A DNA stretch of 64,000 nucleotides from UMGS1590 sp963558655 (GCA_963558655.1 CAUWHJ010000009.1:1-64000), one strand, 5' to 3'. Shown: positions 53,231-62,595, numbered from the stretch's first letter. The notes: generated from the letters alone by a model not told the origin. Made by a program: numbers and translations.

Positions 53231-55618
53231 TCATCCATTAGTTTTTGAAAAACGATTCATCAGCGCACTCAAAACAGCACAAATCAGATAAGCAATCGCT
53301 AATCCCCAGATGGTCATAGTCGCATTTCGTTCTGTGAAAAAACCAATAAATACCGGTGCCACAGCCATAACAACATTTGAAAGCCCAAGATAAAGTGCCG
53401 AAGCAGTGATTTCATCAATCCGGTGATGCACCGCAGGAAGCGCTAAAAAACCATCCATGGCAAGCGGTGTACCATAGCCGTCAAGGGTGCCAAAAATAGC
53501 TGAAGAAACGAGTACCATTACCATAAAAGGTGGAAGCCCTATAACGACAACGCCGCAAAATCCCAAAACCAATGCGCCGACAAGCCCTTGTGAAAGACTG
53601 ATATGCCCACCAAGCAATCGGCTCAGTCTTGGCCCGAGATAAAAACCGGCAAGTCCATTAGCAATATAGCAATAGGAAAGTAAAATATCACTTTCATGAC
53701 CTGTAATCAACGTTGGAATCAATGTCGCCGTATAAAGCACCGCAAAGAAAAATGGCATCATAATGAGAATAAAATAACGCATCACGCTTGGTGAAAAAAC
53801 AATGTGCATATAGTCACGCAAGCGCAAACGCTGCGGTTTCCTAGCCACAATACCTTTTCCCTGCGCCGCATTTTGTTCCAACAAACGCCACGGCATAAGT
53901 CGCAGCAAAGAAATACCAAATAGTACAAACACCATCGCTGAAACCAGATAAGCAAAGCTATAACCAGTGAGCGCAACAATAATGGCTGCGATACCTGCAC
54001 CGCACATATTGCCGCCAATAAGCCCAGCATTGAGTTGTGCTTGATTTTCATTATGCCGTTCCAAACTATCCTCGCCAATACCGGCAAGAAGCGTAACAAT
54101 ATAAACAAGACCAGCAAAAGCAAAGCCACCAATAAGGCGCAAAACAATAATCCAAATTGCTGAATGGGTCAGGAAACAGCCAATATTGGCAGCTAATACC
54201 ACTGCCAAAAAGATCTTTGAAAAAAGTCTGCATCGCTTATCCGGCTGTTTGATCCATCCAGGACACAAAGCCATTGCCACCACATGCGCCAAATACTCCG
54301 CAGCCAATGGCAGTGCAGCCGTAACACCAATACCAAGACCACCAATGCTTTGCCCCCATTGTGTAATTAAAAGCGCTGAGTACGGTAAATACAAATATCG
54401 CGCTGTTGTTTGCAAAAACGAAACAATACGAATATTTCTGGAAAAATACTCATACGTCTGCGTATTTTCTTTGTCAAACTCAGGATCGCGCCGCTGCGCT
54501 AACATCTCCGGTAAACGAATCATTTCAACAATAATGACAACACAGAAAATAAAGGTGGCCAGAAAAATCAAAAAGAGATCGCGCATCTTTTCATTCACAT
54601 ATTGATCTGAAACAAACGCCTCTAGCCGCAAAGGCATACCACTGGTTTCAAGTTCCTCCGTCACAATATCCGATGATGCCTGGCCAAGTACAGTGTCACT
54701 ATCATAAAGCACACTACTAATACGCATATCAACAAGCATTGGCATTTGGCGTACCTTTTCAGCAAGATATTCCTCAAGACCAGTCATTTCTTCGTAAGTG
54801 ACGCCTTTTTCATACACTTCTTCCGTCATCATACCAACATATTCTACGACTGAACCAACATCCTCACGAATGGCTGTTTCATAATGATTTTGAAAGAAAA
54901 CATAACTAGCAAAGCCCGTAATAACAATCATAGCCAACAAAAGACCCGAAGGTACTGCAAAAAGCATGACCCGACGCATACTTGTATCTAATTTCGACAA
55001 ATGGCGATGCAACACAAAAAAATAACCAAGGAACAGTATCAGCCCAATAACAAAAACTGCGCCTAAAAGGAGTACTGTATCTTTGGCCATATCAAGACGC
55101 TGAGCGTCATAAACAGAAGTTGGATAACTAAGCAAAAAGCTGCCGACCTGCTTATCGCCATCCCTAACAGGCATCATCAACACTTCATAGCCATTATCGG
55201 CAATAAGTGCATAGCTGTCGTCTTCAAGCGTATCACGCGCCAATGTCTGTCCTTCATCACTAGCAACGATCCTATCAATTGGTGAGCCACTTTCATAAGT
55301 AGCATAAAGTGTTGCACCCTCTCTGTCGAGTATGCTAACCTCCATGTCCACTTCTTCAAACAACGCCTGTGTACGGGCGAACACATCTTCAATACCATAA
55401 TAACGTTCCAAACTTTTCCCGTACTTAATTCCGGATTCCATATCCGAAATAATTTGATCACACTGCGCCGCATAATAACTTTGTTTAACTTCGCGATAAT
55501 TCTGGTCAAAACTCAGATAGCAAAGCAGTGAAAGAAGCGACAATGTTCCCAAAAGAAAAACGCAAAACGTAATGACGATCGTACGCAAGTTTCCCTTTTT
55601 TCCACTTGTATTCGTCAA
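53231..55618 (-). CDS. sensor-MFS fusion transporter, copy 2
   Basis: The 795-residue paralogue of the protein at 47102 has the same layout: TM 13-35, first outer domain to about 175, TM 180-203, TM 222-243, second outer domain to about 345, TM 348-370, then about 12 MFS helices. Shared landmarks include FDQNYREVKQSYYA, YYGIEDVFARTQ, GVTAALPL and DGYGTPLAMDGFL. It starts with TTG, with AAAGGA ten bases upstream, and no ATG is near. It is the first structural gene after the two-component genes and is followed 20 bp later by the racemase-like gene. Substrate and ligand are unknown. Confidence 0.82.
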   Translation of the reverse strand: MTNTSGKKGNLRTIVITFCVFLLGTLSLLSLLCYLSFDQNYREVKQSYYAAQCDQIISDMESGIKYGKSLERYYGIEDVFARTQALFEEVDMEVSILDREGATLYATYESGSPIDRIVASDEGQTLARDTLEDDSYALIADNGYEVLMMPVRDGDKQVGSFLLSYPTSVYDAQRLDMAKDTVLLLGAVFVIGLILFLGYFFVLHRHLSKLDTSMRRVMLFAVPSGLLLAMIVITGFASYVFFQNHYETAIREDVGSVVEYVGMMTEEVYEKGVTYEEMTGLEEYLAEKVRQMPMLVDMRISSVLYDSDTVLGQASSDIVTEELETSGMPLRLEAFVSDQYVNEKMRDLFLIFLATFIFCVVIIVEMIRLPEMLAQRRDPEFDKENTQTYEYFSRNIRIVSFLQTTARYLYLPYSALLITQWGQSIGGLGIGVTAALPLAAEYLAHVVAMALCPGWIKQPDKRCRLFSKIFLAVVLAANIGCFLTHSAIWIIVLRLIGGFAFAGLVYIVTLLAGIGEDSLERHNENQAQLNAGLIGGNMCGAGIAAIIVALTGYSFAYLVSAMVFVLFGISLLRLMPWRLLEQNAAQGKGIVARKPQRLRLRDYMHIVFSPSVMRYFILIMMPFFFAVLYTATLIPTLITGHESDILLSYCYIANGLAGFYLGPRLSRLLGGHISLSQGLVGALVLGFCGVVVIGLPPFMVMVLVSSAIFGTLDGYGTPLAMDGFLALPAVHHRIDEITASALYLGLSNVVMAVAPVFIGFFTERNATMTIWGLAIAYLICAVLSALMNRFSKTNG

Positions 55619-55667
55619 TACTTTTCAATCCTTTCTATGCGTAGTTTTTTCGCATCAACACATCCTT

Positions 55668-55735
55668 TATTCCACAAATTAGAAAACCGACATGACACGA
55701 TATTTTTTTAACAATCATGTGACAATATTCCACAA
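55668..55735 (-). promoter_or_regulatory. promoter region of the sensor-MFS operon with direct repeats
   Basis: The 121-bp gap before the second sensor-MFS gene carries two exact copies of TTGTGGAATA (55735-55726 and 55677-55668, minus strand). Between them lie a possible TTGTCA-17 bp-TATCGT promoter (start of spacer near 55718). LytTR regulators bind short direct repeats, though usually with closer spacing, so a link to the adjacent regulator is only suggested. Confidence 0.4.
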
Positions 55736-55739
55736 GCAA

Positions 55740-57017
55740 CTAAAAAATGACACGCAGAACCAGCCAACCCTGCTGTTGTTCATAACGACAAGACGCACCA
55801 TATTTTTCACAGAAATTGAGGATAGAACGTACCCCCCAGCCATGACCATTGCGCTGAACACTGCACGGATACCCCTGAGCATTCAATGGCACCGGTGCTG
55901 CAACAGCATTACCAATCTGAAACATTAGTCTTGGATGTGCAATAACTGTGCATTGGATACGTCTACGTTCAACAGGCACTTGCAGACAAGCATTGATGGC
56001 ATTTTCTAAAGCATTGGCAACAACCAAGGCCAACTCAGATTCTTCTACCGGCAACTGGTCTGACAAACGAATCTCCGCTTCCACTTGAATTTGCTGACGC
56101 TCTGCCTCCGCAAAGTAGACACGGAATACAGCATCAAGCACCGCAGATTGACACCAGGATACCATTTTTTGTGCACTAAGCCGTTCTTCCGAAGCTTCAA
56201 TCACAGCCAACGCTTCCTCACATTGACGTTCTTCAATCAAAGCTGCAATCGTATTCAACCGATGTCTTAAATCATGCCGTTCTAAGCGCACAGCTTGCTC
56301 CGTCTCTTGCACCGCTTGCATACGCGCCTATAAAGCCGACAACTGCATCTCCGATAGTTCAGCCTGATGACGTGTCTCTTTTTCCCGATAAGTCGTGGCA
56401 ATAAAGGTAAGAAAAACCACATACACACCAATCATAAACACCGTCAATGCGAATTTAATGAGCGTAGCTTGTGCTGTTACACCTGAATAATCAGGAATAC
56501 AATAAATCATAATGATGTAATACCCAGCCATAAGCAGGCACATCAACCACCAGCCTTTGTTGACATATTGAAAGGTTTGCTGTGACAACGGCACCAAATA
56601 ACGAACTGCCACCCATAAAACACAGGCACTACATAAGCCAAAACCCAGCCACAGCGCCCAAATTTTGCCGACAATGATAAGCATTAAACCGCCACATTGT
56701 TGAACCAGCATACAAAAGAGAATGGCAGTGAAAAACTGAAATACCATCTGCCAGTTACGCTTAGGCGACAAAACCCAAAACATCAAAAATGTCGGAATAT
56801 GTACCAAAAGTGAATATAAGGCAATCAGTTGCGTTGAATCGATACGCCAAGCCAAGATCCCCAGTATCGCTATCACTGCTGCACAGCAACCATAAACTGC
56901 CAGCAAAGTTTGCCATAACTTGTAGCGGCTACCAATGAATAGCAGCACCAACGTCATACCAAAAATGGTATGGAAAGCGAGAATTCCAATTAACATTGGT
57001 ATTGAAATAATCATCAT
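55740..57017 (-). pseudogene. GHKL-type sensor histidine kinase split by an amber codon
   Basis: One frame of about 425 codons encodes an AgrC-like kinase: six or seven membrane helices (first 210 residues), then a coiled linker, the histidine box RHDLRHRLNTI, the N box NALENAINACL and the G box NGHGWGVRSI. A TAG at 56330-56328 interrupts it in the linker (after LSAL, before ARMQAVQETE). An ATG follows nine bases later in frame but without a ribosome site. The TAG probably replaces CAG (Gln). Unless suppressed or reinitiated, the membrane and catalytic parts are separated. The start overlaps the response regulator stop (ATGA). Confidence 0.82.
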
Positions 57018-57748
57018 TCCCGCCCTCCTTTTAGCCAGAACTGCCCCCAGGCATCTTTTAGCTCGGTCACTGCAGCCCGCGGCACTATCACAGAATAACC
57101 ATTGTCAAAAAGCACATTCTGGCCATCAACACCTGCAATGTGTTCCAAATTTAACAAAAAGCTGGCGCCACATAATTGAAAGCGGGTATCCTGTAACAAA
57201 GAGGCTACTGCTTCACGAAAAGGCACACGCAGCGTGCGGCTGGTAATGACTTCATCAGTGCAAACATAACGCATACAACGAACATCACGTTCAACATAAA
57301 GAATTTTATCCAGTAACACACGCCGCGTTCCCTCTGTCGTCTGCACAAAAAATACATCCATCGCACGTTGTCGCATTTCATTGTTTACCTTGTCCAGCAC
57401 TTCAAACAATTTTTCCGCTTTTACTGGTTTAAGCAAATAATAAAAGGCTCGGACATCATAGCTTTCAATCGCAAAATCGCGTGACGATGACAAATAGATG
57501 ATCGCACCACCTTCGCCAAGAGCACGTAATACTTTTCCAACAGCAATGCCGTCTTGTCCGGGCATGAGAATGTCCATCAGCAATACATCAAAGCGCTCAC
57601 CATTTTCCTCAGCCTCAATTAACGCCTCTCCGCTTGTAAAAACCTGTACCTCGCCTTCGCCCTTTAGGTACTTATCCATATAACATTGCACCAACGACAA
57701 AATCGTTTCCTGAGCAGCGTATTCGTCATCACAAATAGCAATACGCAT
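57014..57748 (-). CDS. LytTR-family response regulator
   Basis: The 244-residue protein has a receiver domain (AICDDEY; phospho-acceptor Asp59 in VLLMDILMPG; Lys in YLLKPVK) and a C-terminal LytTR DNA-binding domain (about 135-235, with ILYVERDVRCMRYV and FQLCGASFLLNLEHI). It is of the AgrA/LytR type. GGAGG lies ten bases before the ATG at 57748. It is first in a six-gene stretch with its kinase, two sensor-MFS proteins, the racemase-like protein and the lipoprotein, and probably controls that operon. Confidence 0.92.
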   Translation of the reverse strand: MRIAICDDEYAAQETILSLVQCYMDKYLKGEGEVQVFTSGEALIEAEENGERFDVLLMDILMPGQDGIAVGKVLRALGEGGAIIYLSSSRDFAIESYDVRAFYYLLKPVKAEKLFEVLDKVNNEMRQRAMDVFFVQTTEGTRRVLLDKILYVERDVRCMRYVCTDEVITSRTLRVPFREAVASLLQDTRFQLCGASFLLNLEHIAGVDGQNVLFDNGYSVIVPRAAVTELKDAWGQFWLKGGRE

Positions 57749-57909
57749 CTTCGACGCCCCTCCTTTCTTCATTGCATCTTATCTAACAGCATCCACCTTA
57801 TATAATCGCACTCATGTCTTGTATTTATTATAAATCCAACAGTCATTATACATGACAGATTTTTTTCGCCAGAAACAAAATTTGCACAAATCACCACAAA
57901 TTTTACACA

Positions 57910-57945
57910 ACAAAAAAGACGTATTCTAACAGAACACGTCTTGAA
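57910..57945 (-). terminator. terminator after the nitroreductase gene
   Basis: A 12-bp stem in minus-strand RNA (57931-57942 with 57916-57927, one G-U pair) with a 3-base loop followed by TTTTTT. Confidence 0.88.
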
Positions 57946-57951
57946 AAAACA

Positions 57952-58752
57952 TTAGCGCCAATCAACAACGATTGGTTTCCGTGGTGCTGTTCGCCGATAG
58001 GTAACATCCGGCACACCAACAAGCAGGCAAGCATTGATCTCATGTGGTTCCACACCAAGTTCACGGCAAAGCGCCGGATTAGAGGCAAGTGCCATCTGGA
58101 TAAATCCACTGTACAATGTCCCTAATCCCTCTGCATAAGCCATCAGTGCTATACTTGACGCTGCCAAACCACCATTAAGCGGTGCTGGCGAACAAACAAT
58201 GAGCAATACTGGAGCATTGAAAAAAAGTCTATCGTCACCCGAATCTCTCTCATGGCATTGTTGCATCCGAACAAGTGTATCATACAAGCGCCCTTTACCA
58301 GCTTTCGCTACATACCCATCAATGATACTACCAAAATGCGCCCACACCGCCGCTTTCAGTGCTGGCAGCTGATCTTGCACAACAATGTATCGTACATTCT
58401 GAGCATTACTACCAGTTGGCGTATAACGACCAGCCGCCAACACCCGTTCAAACATCTCTTTTGGAATTTTACCTTCCTTAAATCGCCGAATGCTGCGTCG
58501 GGCCTGTAACAATCCTAATAAAGTGTCGCCATCTATTTCGGGCTGTCCCGCTGCGTAATCAATCACATCATCTGTCGGATACATTGCTGGCATTCTCACA
58601 GCATTTTCCGGACACACCGCAAAACAGTGCCCACATTCAATACATTCGCCCAAAACTTGCACTGTGCCGTCGCGCAAAACAAGATTGCCTGGGAAGCAAT
58701 CTGTTACGCACGCACCACAACCAATACATTTTTTCTGGTCAATCGTAATCAT
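57952..58752 (-). CDS. ferredoxin-nitroreductase fusion protein
   Basis: The 266-residue protein joins an N-terminal 2[4Fe-4S] ferredoxin domain (CIGCGACVTDCFPG and CIECGHCFAVCP, eight Cys) to an FMN-dependent nitroreductase domain (RRSIRRFKEG, TPTGSNAQNVRY, GLGTLYSGF). Such fusions are frequent in anaerobes and use ferredoxin electrons to reduce unknown quinone-, nitro- or flavin-type substrates. GAGGAGG precedes the ATG at 58752, 11 bp after the DUF6472 gene. Confidence 0.93.
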   Translation of the reverse strand: MITIDQKKCIGCGACVTDCFPGNLVLRDGTVQVLGECIECGHCFAVCPENAVRMPAMYPTDDVIDYAAGQPEIDGDTLLGLLQARRSIRRFKEGKIPKEMFERVLAAGRYTPTGSNAQNVRYIVVQDQLPALKAAVWAHFGSIIDGYVAKAGKGRLYDTLVRMQQCHERDSGDDRLFFNAPVLLIVCSPAPLNGGLAASSIALMAYAEGLGTLYSGFIQMALASNPALCRELGVEPHEINACLLVGVPDVTYRRTAPRKPIVVDWR

Positions 58753-58763
58753 TTTCGACCTCC

Positions 58764-58934
58764 TCACTGTTTTCGTGCAATGGTATAATCATCACCCATT
58801 CGATAATATGGACAATCTTCAAACGTATCACTCATAAATTTGTAAAGCTCATCTTCATCAAGCAGCATATCGCAAATATAATAGTCCAATTCCTCATCAT
58901 AATCATAATACATACAATAATCACATTTGCTCAA
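58764..58934 (-). CDS. small acidic DUF6472-like protein
   Basis: The 56-residue protein begins SKCDYCMYYDYDEELDYYICDMLLDEDEL and ends with CPYYRMGDDYTIARKQ. It is very acidic and tyrosine-rich with four Cys (two in CDYC), possibly a metal or cluster site. It matches the pattern of the small DUF6472 family found in Bacillota, of unknown function. The start is TTG with GAGGAGG eight bases upstream. It is directly followed by the ferredoxin-nitroreductase gene, which suggests a redox-related role. Confidence 0.75.
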   Translation of the reverse strand: MSKCDYCMYYDYDEELDYYICDMLLDEDELYKFMSDTFEDCPYYRMGDDYTIARKQ

Positions 58935-58952
58935 TGCTATTCCTCCTCTTAT

Positions 58953-59000
58953 AAAAAAGCCTCTGATTAGCGCCCTCACAGGCACAGTCATCAGAGGCTT
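58953..59000 (-). terminator. terminator after glpX
   Basis: An 11-bp AAGCCTCTGAT/ATCAGAGGCTT stem (58957-58967 with 58990-59000) followed by TTTTTT leftward. The DUF6472 gene begins 19 bp beyond it, so that pair may depend on readthrough. Confidence 0.85.
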
Positions 59001-59011
59001 CCCATTACACT

Positions 59012-59965
59012 TTATGCGTTGATTTCATGTGGCTTTTTATAAAATGCTTCAATAAAGCGCACTGTTTTAGACGTATTACGCAACACAACAGTGTGCGTTT
59101 TCACGCGTTCGCCAAGAGATTTCACGCCTTCCAACACATCACCATTGGTTACACCCGTAGCAATAAACATCACATCGTCTGCGCTAACAAGGTCGTTCAG
59201 ATTGTAAACTTGGTTCACATCTTTGTGCCCCATCGCTTCCATACGACGAATCTGCTCATCATTTTCTGGTACCAAACGCCCCTGCATATCGCCACCAAGG
59301 CACTTTACTGCAGCAGCTGCAAGCACGCCTTCCGGCGCACCGCCAATACCGAGAATCATATCAATGGCACCAGTATCCATAGCTACTGTCAAGGCAGGCG
59401 CCACATCACCATCAGTAATCAGTTTCACCTTAGCGCCAAGTGCTTTGCAAGCCTGTTTAATGTGTTCATGGCGTTCACGATCAAGCAGACAAACGGTCAT
59501 TTCACTTACGTCTTTGCCAAGTGCTTCTGCGACATTACGCAGATTTTCTTCTACGGTTTTATCAATATCAATGGCACCCTTAGCACGTGGGCCAACAATG
59601 ATTTTATCCATGTACATATCTGGCGCATGCAAAAGACCACCAGCTTCAGCAACTGCCATAACTGCAATGGCTCCTGGTTGGTTCTTCGCCGTAAGGTTAG
59701 TGCCTTCAAGTGGGTCAACCGCAATATCCACTTCCGTGCCACCGAGACCTACTTTTTCACCAATATAAAGCATCGGTGCTTCGTCCATTTCTCCTTCACC
59801 GATGACAACGGTTCCGGAAATATGAATGGTATCAAACATTTTACGCATAGCTTCTACCGCTGCCCCATCTGCGGAATTTTTTTCCATGCGACCAATCCAT
59901 TTGGCGCAGTTGATGGCTGCAGCTTCAGTAACGCGTGCAAATTCAATAACGAGATCTCTTTCCAT
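59012..59965 (-). CDS. glpX: class II fructose-1,6-bisphosphatase
   Basis: GlpX hydrolyses fructose 1,6-bisphosphate in gluconeogenesis. The 317-residue protein has IGEGEMDEAPMLYIGE, VDPLEGTNL (metal-binding Asp/Glu), the substrate loop and GIGGAPEGV, all in family order. It is 15 bp after fba, so the aldolase and the phosphatase for the gluconeogenic direction are coupled. GGAGG lies ten bases before the ATG. Confidence 0.97.
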   Translation of the reverse strand: MERDLVIEFARVTEAAAINCAKWIGRMEKNSADGAAVEAMRKMFDTIHISGTVVIGEGEMDEAPMLYIGEKVGLGGTEVDIAVDPLEGTNLTAKNQPGAIAVMAVAEAGGLLHAPDMYMDKIIVGPRAKGAIDIDKTVEENLRNVAEALGKDVSEMTVCLLDRERHEHIKQACKALGAKVKLITDGDVAPALTVAMDTGAIDMILGIGGAPEGVLAAAAVKCLGGDMQGRLVPENDEQIRRMEAMGHKDVNQVYNLNDLVSADDVMFIATGVTNGDVLEGVKSLGERVKTHTVVLRNTSKTVRFIEAFYKKPHEINA

Positions 59966-59980
59966 TCCTCAGTCGCCTCC

Positions 59981-60835
59981 TTATGCTTTGCCGTTGCTGC
60001 CAAAGATACGAATCTTTTCAGCAACACGTTCAGCCATCTTTTCACGAGCTGGGCCAAGGATTTTACGTGGGTCGATTTCATTTGGTTTTGCAGCAAGCAC
60101 TTCACGTACACCATCGGTAAACGCTTCACGCAAGTTGGTATCAATATTGATTTTACGTACACCACGTTTTACTGCTTCACGCAGAGCTTCATCTGGTACA
60201 CCAGAAGAACCATGAAGAACAAGTGGAATACCAACACGGCTCTTAATTTCGCTGAGGCGTTCAAAATCGAGTTTTGGTTCCCCTTTATACTGACCATGTG
60301 CAGTACCAATAGCAACAGCAAGGGAGCGAATTCCAGTTTGTTGTACAAAATATTCTGCTTCAGCAGGATCTGTAAAGCTGGCTTCGCGTTCACTAACCGT
60401 AACGTTATCTTCCGTACCGCCAATTTTGCCAAGTTCAGCTTCAACAGAAATGTTCAACGGATTTGCCACAGCAAGAATCTGTTTGGTTACAGCAATGTTT
60501 TCTTCCAATGGGTGCTTGGACCAGTCGATCATTACAGAAGTAAAACCATTGCCAATGCACTGAATCACCTGTTCAAAACTGGTGCCATGATCGAGATGCA
60601 GAGCAACTGGCACAGTAGACGCTTCAGCAGCGGTTTTAACAAGAGAAACGATATAATTCAAACCAGCATAACCAATTGCACCTTGGCTAGCCTGAATGAT
60701 AACTGGAGATTTTTCTGCTTCAGCCGCCATCATAATGGCCTGAACGATTTCCATGTTGTTGCAGTTAAAAGCACCAACAGCATACCCGCCTTCTTCGGCG
60801 GCAGTCAATAAAGTGTCAACGTTTACGAGTGGCAT
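59981..60835 (-). CDS. fba: class II fructose-bisphosphate aldolase
   Basis: This zinc-dependent aldolase joins or splits triose phosphates. The 284-residue protein has VNVDTLLTAAEEGGYAVGAFNCNN, zinc ligands in ALHLDHGTS and later AIGTAHGQYKG and LVLHGSSGVPD, and the phosphate site (KINIDTNLR). The loop normally DGSxxPFEEN reads DWSKHPLEEN, a small departure. It could also act as a tagatose-bisphosphate aldolase. AAGGAGG precedes the ATG at 60835; argS is 22 bp upstream and glpX 15 bp downstream. Confidence 0.94.
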   Translation of the reverse strand: MPLVNVDTLLTAAEEGGYAVGAFNCNNMEIVQAIMMAAEAEKSPVIIQASQGAIGYAGLNYIVSLVKTAAEASTVPVALHLDHGTSFEQVIQCIGNGFTSVMIDWSKHPLEENIAVTKQILAVANPLNISVEAELGKIGGTEDNVTVSEREASFTDPAEAEYFVQQTGIRSLAVAIGTAHGQYKGEPKLDFERLSEIKSRVGIPLVLHGSSGVPDEALREAVKRGVRKINIDTNLREAFTDGVREVLAAKPNEIDPRKILGPAREKMAERVAEKIRIFGSNGKA

Positions 60836-60857
60836 ATAAAATTCCTCCTTGCAAAAA

Positions 60858-62531
60858 TTACATACGTTCCGGAGCACTGAGACCCAGAAGATTTAAAACA
60901 TTACGCAATGTAATGCGTGTACAGTCTACAAGAGCCAGACGAGCATCACGCAATGCTGTGTCATCCGTCAGCACCTTGCAGCTGTTATAAAAACTGTGGA
61001 AAGCATTTGCCAAATCTTTGGCATAATAAGCGAGTCGATACGGTGCCAATTCTTTTGCTGCAACAGCAACTTCTTGTGGCCATTCGGCAAGTTTGCGAAT
61101 AAGCACACGTTCATTTTCTTCGCTTAACAACGAAAGATCTACACCAGATGCCTTTGGTGTTTCAATGCCTGCTACCGAAAGAATACTGCAAATGCGCGCA
61201 TGGGCATATTGCACATAGTAAACAGGGTTATCACTTGATTCTGCTTTAGCCAAATCAAGGTCAAAGTCGAGCGCACTATCAGGATTACGCATAATAAAGA
61301 AGAAACGCGCGGCTTCTTGCCCCACTTCTTCAATCAATTCTTCAAGCGTTACATACTGACCACTACGCTTACTCATCTTAACAATTTCTCCACCGCGATA
61401 GAGGCGAACTAGTTGCATGAGAATCACCGTTATATCATCGCCAGGGTAGCCCAACGCTGTCATTGCACCTTTAAGGCGAGCAACATGACCATGGTGATCT
61501 GCACCCCAAATGTTAATCAGGCGCTTATAGCCACGTTCAAATTTGTTACGATGATAAGCAATATCCGCAGCAAAATAAGTTGGCGTACCATTAGAACGCA
61601 CAAGCACTTCGTCTTTTTCTTCGCCCCAAGCAGTACATTTCAACCACTGTGCACCATCTTTTTCGTAGACATAGCCTTTATCGCGCAAAATTTCAACGAT
61701 TTCTCGCACATCGCCTGCATCGTGCAAACTCTGCTCACTAAACCAATGGTCAAATACAACACCGAAATGCTCAAGGCTTGTACGAATACCAGCTACTTTT
61801 TCCTTTAGCGCATAGTTCTTCATCGCTTCACGACGTTCAGCTTCCGGCATATCTACAAATTTCTCGCCTTCTTCGTCAAGCAAACGCTGTGCTGTTGCAA
61901 TGATGTCTTTACCATGATAGCCATCTTCTGGAATCTGGTAATCCTCACGGCCAAGCAATTCAAAATAACGCGCTTCCACAGACTTTCCAAGATTTTCTAC
62001 CTGATTGCCTGCATCGTTAATATAGTATTCTTTATCGCAAGAATAGCCGGCTTCGTTTAACACAGCAGCCAGCGTATCGCCAAGTGCACCGCCACGCGCA
62101 TTGCCCATGTGCAGCAAACCGGTTGGATTGGCACTTACAAACTCAACCTGCACACGTTCGCCCTGGCCCGCATTGCTTTTGCCGTAATCCACATCTTCTG
62201 CTTGAATGGCGGGCAACACAGCATACAGCCAATCGCTGTGAAGGTAAAAATTGATGAAACCCGGTCCTGCAATGTCAATATGGTCAACAAGTTCAGGTAG
62301 ATTGATGCCGCCAACAATCGCTTCGGCAATTTTGCGTGGATTTTGACGCATCACACGGGTTAATTGCATGGCAATGTTTGTTGAAAAATCACCGTTTTTT
62401 TCATCTTTTGGCGTTTCAATGACAAAATCTGGAAGTGCTGCTTCCGGCAGCGTACCACTTGCAATCGCTTGACGGCAAGCAGTGATAACTGCCTCCCGCA
62501 GCGTTGCTTTGGTTTCTTCAATAATATTCAT
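60858..62531 (-). CDS. argS: arginyl-tRNA synthetase
   Basis: This class I synthetase of 557 residues has the N-terminal Add1 domain, the HIGH-type motif in NPTGLLHMGNARGG, the KMSKS-type motif KMSKRSG and the C-terminal DALR anticodon-binding domain (LYYVQYAHARICSIL onwards, ending LNLLGLSAPERM). GGGAGGA precedes the ATG at 62531. It is transcribed with fba and glpX. The adjacent cytoplasmic murE-type gene ends 64 bp upstream. Confidence 0.98.
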   Translation of the reverse strand: MNIIEETKATLREAVITACRQAIASGTLPEAALPDFVIETPKDEKNGDFSTNIAMQLTRVMRQNPRKIAEAIVGGINLPELVDHIDIAGPGFINFYLHSDWLYAVLPAIQAEDVDYGKSNAGQGERVQVEFVSANPTGLLHMGNARGGALGDTLAAVLNEAGYSCDKEYYINDAGNQVENLGKSVEARYFELLGREDYQIPEDGYHGKDIIATAQRLLDEEGEKFVDMPEAERREAMKNYALKEKVAGIRTSLEHFGVVFDHWFSEQSLHDAGDVREIVEILRDKGYVYEKDGAQWLKCTAWGEEKDEVLVRSNGTPTYFAADIAYHRNKFERGYKRLINIWGADHHGHVARLKGAMTALGYPGDDITVILMQLVRLYRGGEIVKMSKRSGQYVTLEELIEEVGQEAARFFFIMRNPDSALDFDLDLAKAESSDNPVYYVQYAHARICSILSVAGIETPKASGVDLSLLSEENERVLIRKLAEWPQEVAVAAKELAPYRLAYYAKDLANAFHSFYNSCKVLTDDTALRDARLALVDCTRITLRNVLNLLGLSAPERM

Positions 62532-62595
62532 AGGATTCCTCCCTAATTTTTCATAGCTGCTACTATCATAGCACAAATCGGCTCAGAATGCGACT

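Noticed and set aside
59027..60811. 594-codon open frame on the plus strand
   Set aside because: It is antisense to glpX and fba, whose families are certain. Its translation is rich in Phe, His and Asn without motifs, and it has no ribosome site.
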